Shown here piece after piece: positions 1 to 9,328 of a stretch of 64,000 bases of DNA; positions within the stretch are counted from its first letter, which is position 1, and each line of letters opens with the position of its first letter. This DNA is from Lacrimispora sphenoides (GTDB lineage Bacteria > Bacillota > Clostridia > Lachnospirales > Lachnospiraceae), in contig NZ_FOIP01000001.1 of assembly GCF_900105215.1 (NCBI RefSeq), forward strand, positions 1,820,001 through 1,884,000, written 5' to 3'. The position numbers and the translations under genes were made by a program. Below the pieces are notes generated by a model, which worked only from the letters and a program-made list of their open reading frames with translations, was not told the origin of the DNA and did not search any database.

Positions 1-2
1 AA

Positions 3-65
3 GATACTGAAACTCACAAAGTTACAGTTATCCCAGGCAATAATCCAAAAAGCGGGGATATTTAA
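3..65 (+). CDS. 3' end of an unidentified gene (partial)
   Basis: Frame 3 is open from the window edge and encodes a 20-residue tail ending in PGNNPKSGDI before a TAA stop. The tail reads like a plausible hydrophilic protein end, whereas frame 2 hits a stop almost at once. Too little remains to name a family. The start lies outside the window. It is followed by about 170 bp without a gene and then by thioredoxin. Confidence 0.4.
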   Translation, partial: DTETHKVTVIPGNNPKSGDI

Positions 66-238
66 GATAATTATGATAAAACTATAAAAAGAGCACCGCC
101 GGTTGGAAAACATTGCAAAGGATGTACTGTTCATTATATGATCGGCGCATTCCCGGATTCGGAGTAATGTAGATAATTATGAATAAAAGGCGCTTTTCGT
201 GAATACACAAAAAGCAAGTCAAGAAGGAGGAACATGAT

Positions 239-559
239 ATGGCAGTTTTAACATTAACACAGGAGAATTTTCAAACAGAAGTGGCAGATAACAGCGGCAT
301 TGTGCTGGTGGACTTTTGGGCGACCTGGTGCGGACCCTGTAAGATGTTTGCACCGGTGATAGACGAAATTGCTGAAGGGAATCTTCCCGGCGTTAAGGTA
401 GGCAAGGTGGATGTTGACCAGCAGCCGGACTTAGCAGGACAGTTTAGGGTTATGAGCATTCCTACCCTTGTACTCTTTAAGGATGGTAAGGCGGCAGTCA
501 CTTCCGTAGGAGTGAAATCCAAGAAAGAAGTCCTTGAAATGATCGAGAAATTAAGATAA
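239..559 (+). CDS. trxA: thioredoxin
   Basis: A 106-residue thioredoxin, the usual length for the family. The redox-active site WCGPCK lies at about residues 31-36, and the cis-proline context SIPT occurs near residue 75. It would act as a cytoplasmic disulfide reductase fed by thioredoxin reductase, which is not in this window. The ATG start follows an AAGAAGGAGG ribosome binding site at normal spacing. It has its own terminator and seems to be a single-gene transcript unrelated to the choline operon downstream. Confidence 0.95.
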   Translation: MAVLTLTQENFQTEVADNSGIVLVDFWATWCGPCKMFAPVIDEIAEGNLPGVKVGKVDVDQQPDLAGQFRVMSIPTLVLFKDGKAAVTSVGVKSKKEVLEMIEKLR

Positions 560-566
560 ATACAGC

Positions 567-615
567 AAAGGCCACGGGTCTTCCGGTTAACCGGAACGTC
601 TGGTGGTCTTTTTTT
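567..615 (+). terminator. Rho-independent terminator after trxA
   Basis: The outer arms AAAGGCCAC and GTGGTCTTT pair with one G-U, an inner TTCCGG/CCGGAA stem stacks on them, and a run of seven T follows. Confidence 0.85.
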
Positions 616-677
616 ACAGTTTTTTACTGCTTCCGGTTGACATCTTTTTCGTATAAAATAGATAACATAAGTAGTTA

Positions 678-709
678 TTGACATTCCCCTATACAGGAAG
701 GATTATACT
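678..709 (+). promoter_or_regulatory. merR promoter with 20-bp spacer and dyad (MerR-type)
   Basis: The -35 TTGACA (678-683) and -10 TATACT (704-709) are separated by exactly 20 bp. The spacer holds a dyad, TTCC-N8-GGAA (684-699). An over-long spacer with a centred dyad is the hallmark of promoters activated by MerR-family proteins through DNA distortion. The promoter reads into the MerR-family gene at 796, so autoregulation is likely. The same layout recurs before the choline operon at 1764-1795. Confidence 0.8.
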
Positions 710-795
710 AAGTTAATCAGTACAAATAAACTCGTAATTGAAGAGGGAAACTATTAATGGATACATAGACAAGGCATATGCTTATGGGGGTTTCA

Positions 796-1629
796 ATGAA
801 AGAAAAAAAATTGTACTCAATTGGGGAAGTGAGTAAGATCTGCAACATTTCTATAAAAGCTTTGAGGTTTTATGATAAGATCGGGATCATATCTCCGGAT
901 ATGATCTGCAAGGAAAACAGCTACCGGTATTATAACAAAGAGTCGCTTTTGACTGTTCCGGTGGTGAAATACTACAAGCAAATGGGATTTAAACTGGAAG
1001 AGATGCAGGGGTTGGTCGAAGGAAATACTTATTATTACCTGGAACAGAATTTCCGGAACAAGATTGATCAGTTATGCCTTCAGGAGCAGCAGATCCATAA
1101 CAGCTATATTGCGGTTAAGGACTGGTATGAGCTGATACAGGAAGCCAAACTGGTGCTCCAGAATGATGTTCATGATGTTGCCGTAAAATATATACAACCG
1201 GCGACCTATTGCGGCATGGAGCAGGACTTTGACTACAATTACATGGAATCCATTATCAATATAGAATGGACCAATCACTTAGAGCAAGAAGAGAATGAGA
1301 TCACAGGACCGGTAATTTTAAAATTTGATTCATTTGAGGAAAAGATGGCAGGCAAATGCAGCCGCACCAGAATCATGCAGCAGGCCATTCATCCATGCAG
1401 GAACTGTTTGAACCGGCAGGTCTTTGGAGGTTTTATGGCTGCGTCGGTTTATCATATCGGAAAGCATGAAACGATTGATGAAGAATATGAGAAAATACTT
1501 AAATGGGCAGCTAAAAGGGGCTATAAGTGCGGGAAGGAAAGCTTCGAACGGTATGTGGTGGATTACTGGACCACCAGAAGCCGGGAGCAGTTTGTTTCAG
1601 AGATCATTGTTCCGATATACAGGGAATAA
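796..1629 (+). CDS. MerR-family transcriptional regulator
   Basis: A 277-residue regulator. An N-terminal MerR winged helix begins at about residue 5 (YSIGEVSKICNIS, then ALRFYDKIGI and SYRYY). A coiled-coil linker follows, and then a long C-terminal part of about 170 residues that resembles effector-binding MerR proteins. Several cysteines (for example HPCRNC, about residues 199-204) are visible. An ATG at 778 is in frame, but the ATG at 796 has a GGGGG ribosome binding site at good spacing, so I start there. It lies directly upstream of the choline microcompartment operon. Matching 20-bp-spacer promoters precede both it and that operon, so it is the probable choline-responsive activator. 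The ligand is inferred, not seen. Confidence 0.85.
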   Translation: MKEKKLYSIGEVSKICNISIKALRFYDKIGIISPDMICKENSYRYYNKESLLTVPVVKYYKQMGFKLEEMQGLVEGNTYYYLEQNFRNKIDQLCLQEQQIHNSYIAVKDWYELIQEAKLVLQNDVHDVAVKYIQPATYCGMEQDFDYNYMESIINIEWTNHLEQEENEITGPVILKFDSFEEKMAGKCSRTRIMQQAIHPCRNCLNRQVFGGFMAASVYHIGKHETIDEEYEKILKWAAKRGYKCGKESFERYVVDYWTTRSREQFVSEIIVPIYRE

Positions 1630-1654
1630 GGGAGCATGTTTTAGCGGTTGGCTT

Positions 1655-1703
1655 CCCTGGATACAGTATTCAGAAAGATGCTGTACCAGGGGGGCCCTTT
1701 TTT
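1655..1703 (+). terminator. Rho-independent terminator after merR
   Basis: CCCTGGATACAG pairs with CTGTACCAGGG (one bulged base) across a 14-nt loop, followed closely by a T-run. Confidence 0.75.
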
Positions 1704-1763
1704 GTTTTCCGGGCTGGTAGCGTTTCTCCCAATATTTGGAGCATAAAAAAGTTTAAAAACCTG

Positions 1764-1795
1764 TTGACATTTCCCCTAGGGGGAAGATTTATACT
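1764..1795 (+). promoter_or_regulatory. choline microcompartment operon promoter with MerR-type operator
   Basis: The -35 TTGACA (1764-1769) and -10 TATACT (1790-1795) are separated by exactly 20 bp. The spacer contains the perfect palindrome CCCCTAGGGG (1773-1782). It resembles the merR promoter at 678-709 in both hexamers, spacing and the TTCCCCTA half-site. Transcription would run through a roughly 150-nt leader into the first operon gene at 1951. Confidence 0.85.
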
Positions 1796-1950
1796 AAATG
1801 CATAGAAAAACACAAAGCGACTCCGTAAAATTAGTAACATTAACAGGCGTGATGTGTTTTCTAAACGTTTTCAGCTGAACGTGAAGAAAAAAGCAGAGAA
1901 ACATGCTAACTTGAATTTTGTGCAGCACCAATTGGGGAAGGAAAACTTAA

Positions 1951-2925
1951 ATGACGGAAGCACGAAAAAAATTTAAATCAATTGGCGTTACAACAGGCTT
2001 GATATCCGGTCTTATGTATGGGTTATATACCACATTCGTTTTGATCGCCGGTTATTACAAGCCTCTTGCCGGAGCGGTTGGGTTGTTTGCTGCTCCCTAT
2101 GTAACCTCGGGCCTGAATGATTTGTTTGCAGGCATCTGGCTGACCGCTTATAACGTAAAGACCGGAAGAATCCGGGAAATCGGAAGAAGCTTACGCCTGT
2201 TCCCGGGAAAAATCATTCTTATAGGCTCTCTGGTTGGCGGACCCATAGCAAGTGGAGCATACCTCATGGGACTTGCCATGGCAGGAGCTTACGCAATACC
2301 GATTTCCGCTATGTACATACTCTTTGGAGCATTGTTTGCAAGGATTTTCCTAAAGCAGAAAATCGTGCCGAGAGTAGGCATTGGAATGGTGATCTGTGTG
2401 GTTGGAGCGATTGTCATCAACTGGGTAAAGCCGGAAGGCAGCACTAATTTTACCCTTGGGATCATCTGCGCGTTTGTTGCGGCCATCGGCTGGGCTTTGG
2501 AAGGTGTATTCGCGGCTTACGGAAGTGCCATGCTGGATACCGATGTGGTAATCAACATACGCCAGCTATTATCCGGTATTGTGGATCTGATTGTTATTTT
2601 GCCGATGGTGGGAGGCATGGGACTTTTAAAAGGCACCCTGTTCTCATTACCGCCGGTTATGTGGCTGCTGGTTTCCGGACTTTGCGCTGCAATATCCTAT
2701 TTGTGCTGGTATAAATCCAACAGTACAATAGGCTGCGCCATGGGAATGTCACTGAATATTACCTACGCGTTCTGGGGTGTGCTGTTTTGTATCCTGTTTT
2801 TAAAACAGCCATTAACCCCGACTATTATCATTGGTTCCATTATTATCATTTTGGGCGCGGTTTTAGTATCCGTAGACCCATTTGAATTGCTCATGAAAAA
2901 GGAGGAAGTAAACAATGAAATTTGA
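1951..2925 (+). CDS. DMT-family (EamA-like) membrane transporter, copy 1
   Basis: A 324-residue, very hydrophobic protein with about ten predicted membrane helices, arranged as two EamA-like halves of the drug/metabolite transporter superfamily. It is the first gene of the choline operon, and its end overlaps the first shell gene by 11 bp. A close paralogue lies at 3205, so a transporter-shell-transporter order opens the operon. No BCCT, ABC or SMR choline transporter is present here. I infer that the pair moves choline in or a product such as trimethylamine or ethanol out. The substrate cannot be read from sequence. Confidence 0.85.
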   Translation: MTEARKKFKSIGVTTGLISGLMYGLYTTFVLIAGYYKPLAGAVGLFAAPYVTSGLNDLFAGIWLTAYNVKTGRIREIGRSLRLFPGKIILIGSLVGGPIASGAYLMGLAMAGAYAIPISAMYILFGALFARIFLKQKIVPRVGIGMVICVVGAIVINWVKPEGSTNFTLGIICAFVAAIGWALEGVFAAYGSAMLDTDVVINIRQLLSGIVDLIVILPMVGGMGLLKGTLFSLPPVMWLLVSGLCAAISYLCWYKSNSTIGCAMGMSLNITYAFWGVLFCILFLKQPLTPTIIIGSIIIILGAVLVSVDPFELLMKKEEVNNEI

Positions 2926-3205
2926 TGCATTAGGAATGATTGAGACAAAGGGCCTGATCGGTTCTATCGAAGCTGCAGATGCAATGGTAAAGGCAGCAAA
3001 TGTTACTCTGGTTGGAAAAGAATTTGTCGGCGGCGGTCTTGTTACCATTATGGTAAGAGGTGATGTCGGTGCGGTAAAGGCAGCGACCGATGCAGGTGCG
3101 GCTGCAGCCCAGAGAGTTGGAGAACTGGTTTCCGTTCACGTAATTCCTCGTCCTCACGCTGAGGTTGAAACCATTCTTCCGAAAGAGAAAAAGGAGTGTA
3201 AATAA
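2915..3205 (+). CDS. BMC-H microcompartment shell protein
   Basis: A 96-residue single-domain BMC (Pfam 00936-type) protein forming hexameric shell tiles. The canonical start [12 protein letters not shown] is followed by the pore loop FVGGGLVT and the end [12 protein letters not shown]. It overlaps the upstream transporter, and its stop shares one base with the next start, so translation is probably coupled. It is almost identical to the operon's last gene (17784-18068). It would be a main small-pore facet tile. Confidence 0.95.
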   Translation: MKFDALGMIETKGLIGSIEAADAMVKAANVTLVGKEFVGGGLVTIMVRGDVGAVKAATDAGAAAAQRVGELVSVHVIPRPHAEVETILPKEKKECK

Positions 3206-4203
3206 TGAGTAACCAAGGAATGACATCTGCATCCGCGGATGCAAAAATGGCGGCAGTCAATAAAAAATTCAGGACAACCGGTATGACAACCGGTGCATTA
3301 TCCGGACTGACATACGGGATCTATACCGTACTTGTACTGGTGGCCGGATATTATGAACCTCTTGTCAGTGCGGCAGGACTTTTAGCAGGACCATATGTGT
3401 GCTCCGGCTTAAACGATCTTTTCGCAGGAATCTGGCTGACTGCTTATAATGCAAAAAGCGGCCGTATCCGCGAGATGGGAAGGAGCCTTAATACATTCCC
3501 TGGCAAAATGATTGTCATCGGATCCATTCTCGGAGGCCCCATTGCCAATGGCGCTTATCTGGTAGGTCTTGCCATGGCCGGTGCCTATGCGATTCCGATT
3601 TCCGCATTATGCAGTTTATTCGGAGCAATTTTTGCATGGATCTTCTTAAAACAGAAAATCACCAAGAGAGTTATGCTGGGTATGCTGGTATGTGTGGCCG
3701 GTGCCATCATCATCAACTGGACGAAGCCGGAAGGCAGCGATAACTTTACACTGGGAATTATCTTCTCCTTTGTCGCAGCAATCTGCTGGGCCCTGGAAGG
3801 TGTATTTGCCACTTACGGCGGAGCCATGATCGATACCGATGTTGCAGTAAACTTACGCCAGCTGATTTCCGGTGTTTTGGATTTATTCGTGATCCTTCCT
3901 ATCGTTGGAGGCCTGGGACTTCTTGGCGGAACACTTATGGCAGGAATACCAGCCATCTGGCTTGTAGTATCCGGTTTAAGTGCCGCAGTGTCTTTCCTTT
4001 GCTGGTATAAGAGTAATTCCACCGTTGGATGTGCTGTGGGAATGTCCTTAAATGTAACCTATGCGTTCTGGGGAGTTTTCTTCTGTATCCTGTTTTTGGG
4101 ACAGGCAGTGACACCTACGATTGTAATCGGTTCTTTTGTAATCGTATTTGGTGCGATTCTGGTAACCATGAATCCACTGGATTTATTCAGGAAAGGGGAA
4201 TAA
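3205..4203 (+). CDS. DMT-family (EamA-like) membrane transporter, copy 2
   Basis: A 332-residue paralogue of the transporter at 1951, with long identical stretches (for example [14 protein letters not shown] and [12 protein letters not shown]). It has a slightly longer hydrophilic N-terminus. The start ATG overlaps the shell gene's stop (TAATG). About ten membrane helices are predicted. The tandem copies arose by duplication and may form a heteromer or handle two substrates. Placement inside a choline-lyase operon points to choline or product transport; this is inference. Confidence 0.85.
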   Translation: MSNQGMTSASADAKMAAVNKKFRTTGMTTGALSGLTYGIYTVLVLVAGYYEPLVSAAGLLAGPYVCSGLNDLFAGIWLTAYNAKSGRIREMGRSLNTFPGKMIVIGSILGGPIANGAYLVGLAMAGAYAIPISALCSLFGAIFAWIFLKQKITKRVMLGMLVCVAGAIIINWTKPEGSDNFTLGIIFSFVAAICWALEGVFATYGGAMIDTDVAVNLRQLISGVLDLFVILPIVGGLGLLGGTLMAGIPAIWLVVSGLSAAVSFLCWYKSNSTVGCAVGMSLNVTYAFWGVFFCILFLGQAVTPTIVIGSFVIVFGAILVTMNPLDLFRKGE

Positions 4204-4207
4204 GGAA

Positions 4208-4489
4208 ATGTTATTACCTGCAAGAACAGCGGTTTTAAATTATTTATATGGAGTAGAAAATGCGGATATTGCCCAGATCATGGAGGCTTTAAAACCGCTT
4301 TACGGCGGAGAGCGCCAGTTTACCAAAGATCGTTACATGGATCATGTCATGTCTTTGGAAGCAAACGGTATGGTCAATTTATGCAGCTATGACCTGGATC
4401 AGAACGGGGAGCTGCGCATGCGCTACGAAATCAATGATGACGGAAGAAGCGCAGTTGACAAATATGTGGATAAGAAATACCGCAAATAG
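4208..4489 (+). CDS. small conserved hypothetical protein, possible winged helix
   Basis: A 93-residue soluble protein of unknown function, 4 bp after the transporter gene. Its pattern of short helices and a charged turn (YDLDQNGELRMRYEINDDG) resembles a small winged-helix domain, but I see no confident family motif. There is no signal peptide or membrane segment. Its place between transporter and shell genes suggests a role tied to the compartment or its regulation. Confidence 0.7.
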   Translation: MLLPARTAVLNYLYGVENADIAQIMEALKPLYGGERQFTKDRYMDHVMSLEANGMVNLCSYDLDQNGELRMRYEINDDGRSAVDKYVDKKYRK

Positions 4490-4509
4490 CATAGAGGAGG
4501 TTTACAAAG

Positions 4510-4806
4510 GTGAGATATTACGGCGAAGAAGCTTTAGGCCTGGTAGAGACCGTCGGACTGGTTCCTGCACTGGAAGCAGCAGACAAGATGCTTAAGGCAG
4601 CAGATGTAGAATTGATTTCTTATGAAAACGTAGGTTCCACCCTGGTGACCATTATGGTAAAGGGTGATGTGGCAGCGGTACGTTCCTCCGTGGAGGCAGG
4701 TGCAGAAGCGGCAGCAGCAATCGGCAAGCTGACAGCAAAGAACGTAATGCCAAGGCCGATTAAAGAGGTCGGAGACATTGTATCCGTACACGATATAGAC
4801 GCATAG
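4510..4806 (+). CDS. BMC-H microcompartment shell protein
   Basis: A 98-residue BMC-domain protein beginning EALGLVETVGLV, with a pore loop ENVGSTLVT instead of the usual GGG, so pore size or charge should differ from the 2915 tile. The GTG start at 4510 follows AGGAGG at good spacing. It sits in tandem with another BMC gene at 4824. Confidence 0.93.
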   Translation: MRYYGEEALGLVETVGLVPALEAADKMLKAADVELISYENVGSTLVTIMVKGDVAAVRSSVEAGAEAAAAIGKLTAKNVMPRPIKEVGDIVSVHDIDA

Positions 4807-4823
4807 AGAAAGGAAAACAGTAT

Positions 4824-5132
4824 ATGGAAAGATATGAAGCCATAGGCTCAATAGAAACATTTGGTCTGGTATTTGTTCTCGAAGCGGCGGATGCAATGTG
4901 CAAGGCGGCAGATGTGGAACTCATCGGCTATGAAAATGTAGCTTCCGGTTATATTTCTGTTTTAGTACGGGGAGATGTGGGAGCCTGCAAGACGGCTGTA
5001 GAAGCTGGAATTAAGGCAGTAAAGGATATGGGAGCGGATGTTTACAGTTCTGTAGTCATTCCAAGACCTCATCCCCATCTTGAAAAAATCATCAGACGAT
5101 ATGCCTTAAGTGTTGCTCCTGAACAGGAATAG
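4824..5132 (+). CDS. BMC-H microcompartment shell protein
   Basis: A 102-residue BMC-domain protein beginning EAIGSIETFGLV. The pore loop is ENVASGYIS, which carries a bulky Tyr near the pore and differs from all other tiles here. The C-terminus is longer and basic. The ATG follows AAAGGA. It would form a hexameric facet tile with a distinct pore. Confidence 0.93.
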   Translation: MERYEAIGSIETFGLVFVLEAADAMCKAADVELIGYENVASGYISVLVRGDVGACKTAVEAGIKAVKDMGADVYSSVVIPRPHPHLEKIIRRYALSVAPEQE

Positions 5133-5162
5133 CAGGCATCCCGGATGAAGGGAGAATCGAAA

Positions 5163-6659
5163 ATGAATTTTGTAGATAAAGACCTGCTCTCCATACAGGA
5201 GGCAAGGATTTTAATGGAAAGTGCACGGGAAGCCAGAGAGACCATGCTTACCTTCCCCCAGGAAAAGCTTGATCTCATTACGGGCACCCTGGCTGCGGCA
5301 GCAAAGGAACTGGCGGAGGAACTGGCGGTCATGTCCGCGGAAGAAACCGGATATGGACGTTTCCAGGATAAGTACGTGAAGAACACCTTTGTCTGCAATT
5401 TCCTGCCGGAACGTCTAAAAGATATGAGGTGTGTCGGCATCTTAGAACAAGACCCAAGGCTTAAAACCATGGCAGTTGGCGTTCCGGTGGGTGTAATTGC
5501 CGCCCTGACGCCGGCAGTGAGCCCGGTTTCTACCGCGATTTATAACATTATAATTGCTGTTAAGTCCGGCAATCCCATCGTGATCGCACCTCATGAAAGG
5601 GCAAGGAAGGTAACAGGCAGGCTGATTGACAGGCTGATGGAAGCAGGAAAATGCTGCGGGCTTCCGGAAGGAGCCATCGGGTATCTAAAGACAGTGACAA
5701 GGGCAGGGACTCTGGAGCTGATCCGCCACCCGGCAGCAGCCATGGTAGTCAACACCGGAGTGCCGGAGCTGTGCCGCGAGGCAGCAGAAAGCGGAAAACC
5801 TTATATCTACGGCGGTACTGGAAACGGACCGGTCTTTGTGGAACGGACTGCCGATGTAAGACAGGCGGTAGAGGATATCATTACAAGCCGTACCTTTGAT
5901 TACGGGATCGTGTCTGCAGCCGAGCAGTATATGGTGGTAGACAGCCTCATCGCAGCAGAAGTAAAAGCCGAAATGATTAAGAACGGCGCCTACTTTATGA
6001 ATGGGGAAGAGGAGAAAAAGTTAATTGACCTCCTTTGCCTGGAAAGCGGGAAGGCGGATACGGAAACCATGGGAAGACCTGCAGTAGAACTTGCGGTCAG
6101 AGCGGGATTTACGGTGCCTGATTCCACAACAGTACTGGTTTCCGAACAGAAGTATATTTCTGACAGGAATCCGTTTGCAAAAGAGCTTCTGTGTCCTGTA
6201 CTGGCTTATTACATCGAAAATGACTGGATGCACGCCTGCGAGAAATGCATGAGTCTTCTGGTTAACGAGAGCCATGGACACACCCTGGTAATCCACTCCA
6301 GGGATGAAGAAGTAATACGCCAGTTCGCCTTAAAGAAGCCGGTAGGCAGAATCCTTGTCAATACACCTGCCACTCTGGGCAGCATGGGAGCGACCACGAA
6401 CCTGTTTCCGGCCATGACCCTTGGAAGTATTACGACAGGCGCCGGAATTACGGCTGACAACGTTTCACCCATGAATTTCATCTATATCCGGAACGTGGGA
6501 TATGGAGTCCGGGATGCGAAAGAATTCCTTGGGGTTACAGGAAACGTTTCGGGCGGACATGAAAAAGCTCCTGAGACAAAAGGAGGAAGCGAAGATGCAA
6601 AAGCGCTCCTGAAACAGATTTTAGAAACCTTGTCCAGGGAGCTTGATGATAAGTGTTGA
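5163..6659 (+). CDS. aldehyde dehydrogenase-like protein lacking the catalytic cysteine
   Basis: A 498-residue protein of the CoA-acylating aldehyde dehydrogenase (EutE/PduP) family. The N-terminus (LLSIQEARILMESAREA) looks like a microcompartment encapsulation helix, as in the active homologue at 15534. The active-site segment here reads TFDYGIVSAAEQ. In the homologue it reads TFDYGTICASEQ, so the nucleophile Cys251 is Ser251. The codon is plainly TCT. This copy is therefore probably inactive as an acylating dehydrogenase. A structural, cofactor-binding or esterase-like role is possible. I start at ATG 5163, which has a GGGAG site, rather than at the in-frame ATG 5145. Confidence 0.85.
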   Translation: MNFVDKDLLSIQEARILMESAREARETMLTFPQEKLDLITGTLAAAAKELAEELAVMSAEETGYGRFQDKYVKNTFVCNFLPERLKDMRCVGILEQDPRLKTMAVGVPVGVIAALTPAVSPVSTAIYNIIIAVKSGNPIVIAPHERARKVTGRLIDRLMEAGKCCGLPEGAIGYLKTVTRAGTLELIRHPAAAMVVNTGVPELCREAAESGKPYIYGGTGNGPVFVERTADVRQAVEDIITSRTFDYGIVSAAEQYMVVDSLIAAEVKAEMIKNGAYFMNGEEEKKLIDLLCLESGKADTETMGRPAVELAVRAGFTVPDSTTVLVSEQKYISDRNPFAKELLCPVLAYYIENDWMHACEKCMSLLVNESHGHTLVIHSRDEEVIRQFALKKPVGRILVNTPATLGSMGATTNLFPAMTLGSITTGAGITADNVSPMNFIYIRNVGYGVRDAKEFLGVTGNVSGGHEKAPETKGGSEDAKALLKQILETLSRELDDKC

Positions 6660-6688
6660 AAGAAAAGCGTCTTTCAACCTTGAATTTG

Positions 6689-6726
6689 TGAATCAACTGG
6701 ATATGCAAGCATATCCGCTTGATTCA
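6689..6726 (+). promoter_or_regulatory. intra-operon hairpin before cutC
   Basis: A 38-nt, nearly perfect imperfect palindrome: TGAATCAA pairs with TTGATTCA and GGATATGC with GCATATCC around an AA loop. No T-run follows, so it is unlikely to be a terminator. It lies 36 nt before the cutC start and could be an mRNA processing or stabilising element that raises expression of the lyase relative to upstream genes. Confidence 0.6.
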
Positions 6727-6762
6727 TTAGGTGGCAAATAATTGAAAGAGAGGGAAACCAGA

Positions 6763-9306
6763 TTGGATATTCGTGAATTTTCAAATAAATTTGTAGAAGC
6801 AACGAAGAACATGACACCAGAAGAAAGAGCTTCTCTGATGAAAATGTTTGAAACTGTTTCCGATGAAATCAACAAAAAAGAGCCTGCTTCCCAGGCGGCA
6901 GTAAGCTTTGAGGGAGGAACGGAGTTACCGGATGGCATTACTCCCAGACTCCAGAATTTAAAGGAAAATTATTTAAAGCATAAACCATCAATTACAACAT
7001 ACCGTGCACGGGCCATTACCAAGATCGCTAAAGAAAACCCTGGTATGCCAAAGATCATGCTTCGTGCAAAATGTTTCCGTTACTGCTGCGAGACAGCTCC
7101 CCTTGTTATTCAGGACAACGAGCTCATCGTAGGTGCTCCCTGCGGCGCTCCCCGTGCAGGTGCATTCTCTCCGGATATCGCATGGAGATGGATGGTAGAT
7201 GAGATCGATACCATCGGAACACGTCCTCAGGATCCATTCTATATTTCCGAAGAAGACAAGAAAATCATGAAAGAAGAGCTGTTCCCATACTGGTCCGGCA
7301 AATCGGTTGATGAGTATTGTGAAGATCAGTACCGTGAAGCAGGCGTTTGGGAATTATCCGGAGAATCCTTTGTATCCGACTGCTCCTACCATGCCATCAA
7401 CGGCGGCGGAGACTCAAACCCCGGCTATGATGTAATCCTTATGAAGAAGGGCATGCTGGATATTCAGCAGGAAGCCAAGGATCATTTAAAAGAACTGGAT
7501 TATGAGAATCCTGATGATATTGAGAAGATTTATTTCTACAAATCCATTATCGATACTACAGAAGGCGTTATGATCTACGCAAAGAGACTTTCTGAGTATG
7601 CAGCAGAGCTTGCAGCCAAGGAAACCAATCCAAAGCGTAAGGAAGAACTGTTAAAGATCTCTGAAGTAAATGCTTACGTTCCTGCTCACAAGCCAAGAAC
7701 CTTCTGGGAGGCAATCCAGGCAGTATGGACCATCGAATCCCTGCTCGTAGTGGAAGAGAACCAGACCGGTATGTCCATTGGACGTGTGGATCAGTATATG
7801 TATCCATTCTACAAAGATGATATCGAATCCGGACGTATGAATGATTACCAGGCATTTGAGCTTGCCGGCTGCATGCTGATCAAGATGTCTGAGATGATGT
7901 GGATCACCAGCGAAGGCGGTTCCAAATTCTTTGCAGGCTACCAGCCATTCGTAAACATGTGCGTAGGCGGTGTGACCCGCAGCGGACACGATGCCACCAA
8001 TGATTTAACTTACTTACTTATGGATGCAGTTCGTCATGTAAAGATTTACCAGCCATCACTTGCATGCCGTATCCACAACAAGTCCCCGAAAAAGTACATG
8101 AAAAAGATCGTAGATGTGGTTCGTTCCGGTATGGGATTCCCAGCCTGCCATTTTGACGATGCCCACATCAAGATGATGCTTGCAAAAGGCGTATCCATTG
8201 AGGATGCACGTGATTACTGCCTGATGGGCTGTGTAGAGCCTCAGAAGTCAGGACGTCTTTATCAGTGGACATCCACTGCTTATACCCAGTGGCCGATCTG
8301 TATCGAGCTTGTCTTAAACAACGGAGCTCCTTTATGGTATGGCAAGCAGGTTTGCCCGGATATGGGTGACTTAAGCAACTTCAAAACTTACGAAGAGTTT
8401 GAAGCAGCTGTAAAAGAAGAAATCAAATATATTACAAAGTGGACCGATGTTGCTACTGTAATTTCCCAGCGCGTTCACAGAGACTTAGCTCCAAAGCCGC
8501 TCATGTCCATCATGTACGAAGGCTGTATGGAAAAAGCAAAGGATGTATCCGCAGGCGGTGCGATGTACAACTTCGGACCTGGTGTGGTATGGTCCGGACT
8601 TGCTACCTATGCAGACTCCATGGCGGCGATCAAGAAGCTTGTATTCGAAGAGAAAAAATATACATTAGAGCAGATAAACGAAGCGTTAAAGGCTGACTTT
8701 GTGGGATATGACCAGATTCGTACCGATTGCCTTAATGCTCCAAAATACGGAAATGATGATGATTATGCAGATTTAATTGCAGCTGACCTGGTTGACTTTA
8801 CAGAGCATGAACACAGAAAATATAAGACCTTATACTCTGTTTTAAGCCATGGTACCTTATCCATTTCCAATAATACCCCATTTGGACAGCTGACAGGCGC
8901 TTCTGCCAACGGCCGTAATGCATGGCTGCCTCTTTCCGACGGAATCAGCCCAACCCAGGGTGCAGACTTCAAGGGCCCGACTGCAATCATCAAGTCCGTA
9001 TCCAAGATGTCCAATGACAGCATGAACATCGGTATGGTTCATAACTTTAAGATCATGGCCGGTCTTTTGGATACTCAGGAAGGCGAAGAAAGCCTTATCA
9101 CCCTTCTTCGTACGGCCTGTATGTTAGGAAACGGCGAGATGCAGTTCAACTACCTGGATAACAATACCTTAATTGAGGCTCAGAAGCATCCGGAGCTGTA
9201 CCGCGACTTAATCGTCCGCGTTGCCGGCTATAGCGCATTCTTCGTAGAGTTATGCAAGGATGTACAGGATGAAATCATAAGCAGAACCATGCTGACACAT
9301 TTCTAA
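6763..9306 (+). CDS. cutC: choline trimethylamine-lyase (glycyl radical enzyme)
   Basis: An 847-residue glycyl radical enzyme that cleaves choline to trimethylamine and acetaldehyde inside the microcompartment. The active site GCVEPQ gives Cys490 and Glu492, and the radical glycine is Gly822 in RVAGYS. With a one-residue offset from Desulfovibrio alaskensis CutC, the choline-pocket residues are all present: Tyr209, Asp217, Phe396, Thr503 and Tyr507. This separates it from glycerol/propanediol dehydratases and pyruvate formate-lyase. I start at TTG 6763, which has a GAGAGGGA site and gives the usual DIREFSNKF start; another TTG at 6742 is in frame. It is followed 22 bp later by its activase. 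Confidence 0.97.
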   Translation: MDIREFSNKFVEATKNMTPEERASLMKMFETVSDEINKKEPASQAAVSFEGGTELPDGITPRLQNLKENYLKHKPSITTYRARAITKIAKENPGMPKIMLRAKCFRYCCETAPLVIQDNELIVGAPCGAPRAGAFSPDIAWRWMVDEIDTIGTRPQDPFYISEEDKKIMKEELFPYWSGKSVDEYCEDQYREAGVWELSGESFVSDCSYHAINGGGDSNPGYDVILMKKGMLDIQQEAKDHLKELDYENPDDIEKIYFYKSIIDTTEGVMIYAKRLSEYAAELAAKETNPKRKEELLKISEVNAYVPAHKPRTFWEAIQAVWTIESLLVVEENQTGMSIGRVDQYMYPFYKDDIESGRMNDYQAFELAGCMLIKMSEMMWITSEGGSKFFAGYQPFVNMCVGGVTRSGHDATNDLTYLLMDAVRHVKIYQPSLACRIHNKSPKKYMKKIVDVVRSGMGFPACHFDDAHIKMMLAKGVSIEDARDYCLMGCVEPQKSGRLYQWTSTAYTQWPICIELVLNNGAPLWYGKQVCPDMGDLSNFKTYEEFEAAVKEEIKYITKWTDVATVISQRVHRDLAPKPLMSIMYEGCMEKAKDVSAGGAMYNFGPGVVWSGLATYADSMAAIKKLVFEEKKYTLEQINEALKADFVGYDQIRTDCLNAPKYGNDDDYADLIAADLVDFTEHEHRKYKTLYSVLSHGTLSISNNTPFGQLTGASANGRNAWLPLSDGISPTQGADFKGPTAIIKSVSKMSNDSMNIGMVHNFKIMAGLLDTQEGEESLITLLRTACMLGNGEMQFNYLDNNTLIEAQKHPELYRDLIVRVAGYSAFFVELCKDVQDEIISRTMLTHF

Positions 9307-9328
9307 AAGAAAGTTGAGATCAATCACA

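Noticed and set aside
1424..1805. Extra ORFs overlapping the end of merR
   Set aside because: They overlap the terminator and the MerR-type promoter, have no ribosome binding site and look non-protein-like.
1857..1874. Catabolite-response element in the choline operon leader
   Set aside because: The minus strand reads CTGAAAACGTTTAGAA, which is close to a cre but has two mismatches at conserved positions, so I do not call it.
6763..9306. Glycyl radical enzyme as glycerol or propanediol dehydratase
   Set aside because: All CutC choline-pocket positions I could align are conserved, and the GCVEPQ motif and neighbours fit choline lyase.
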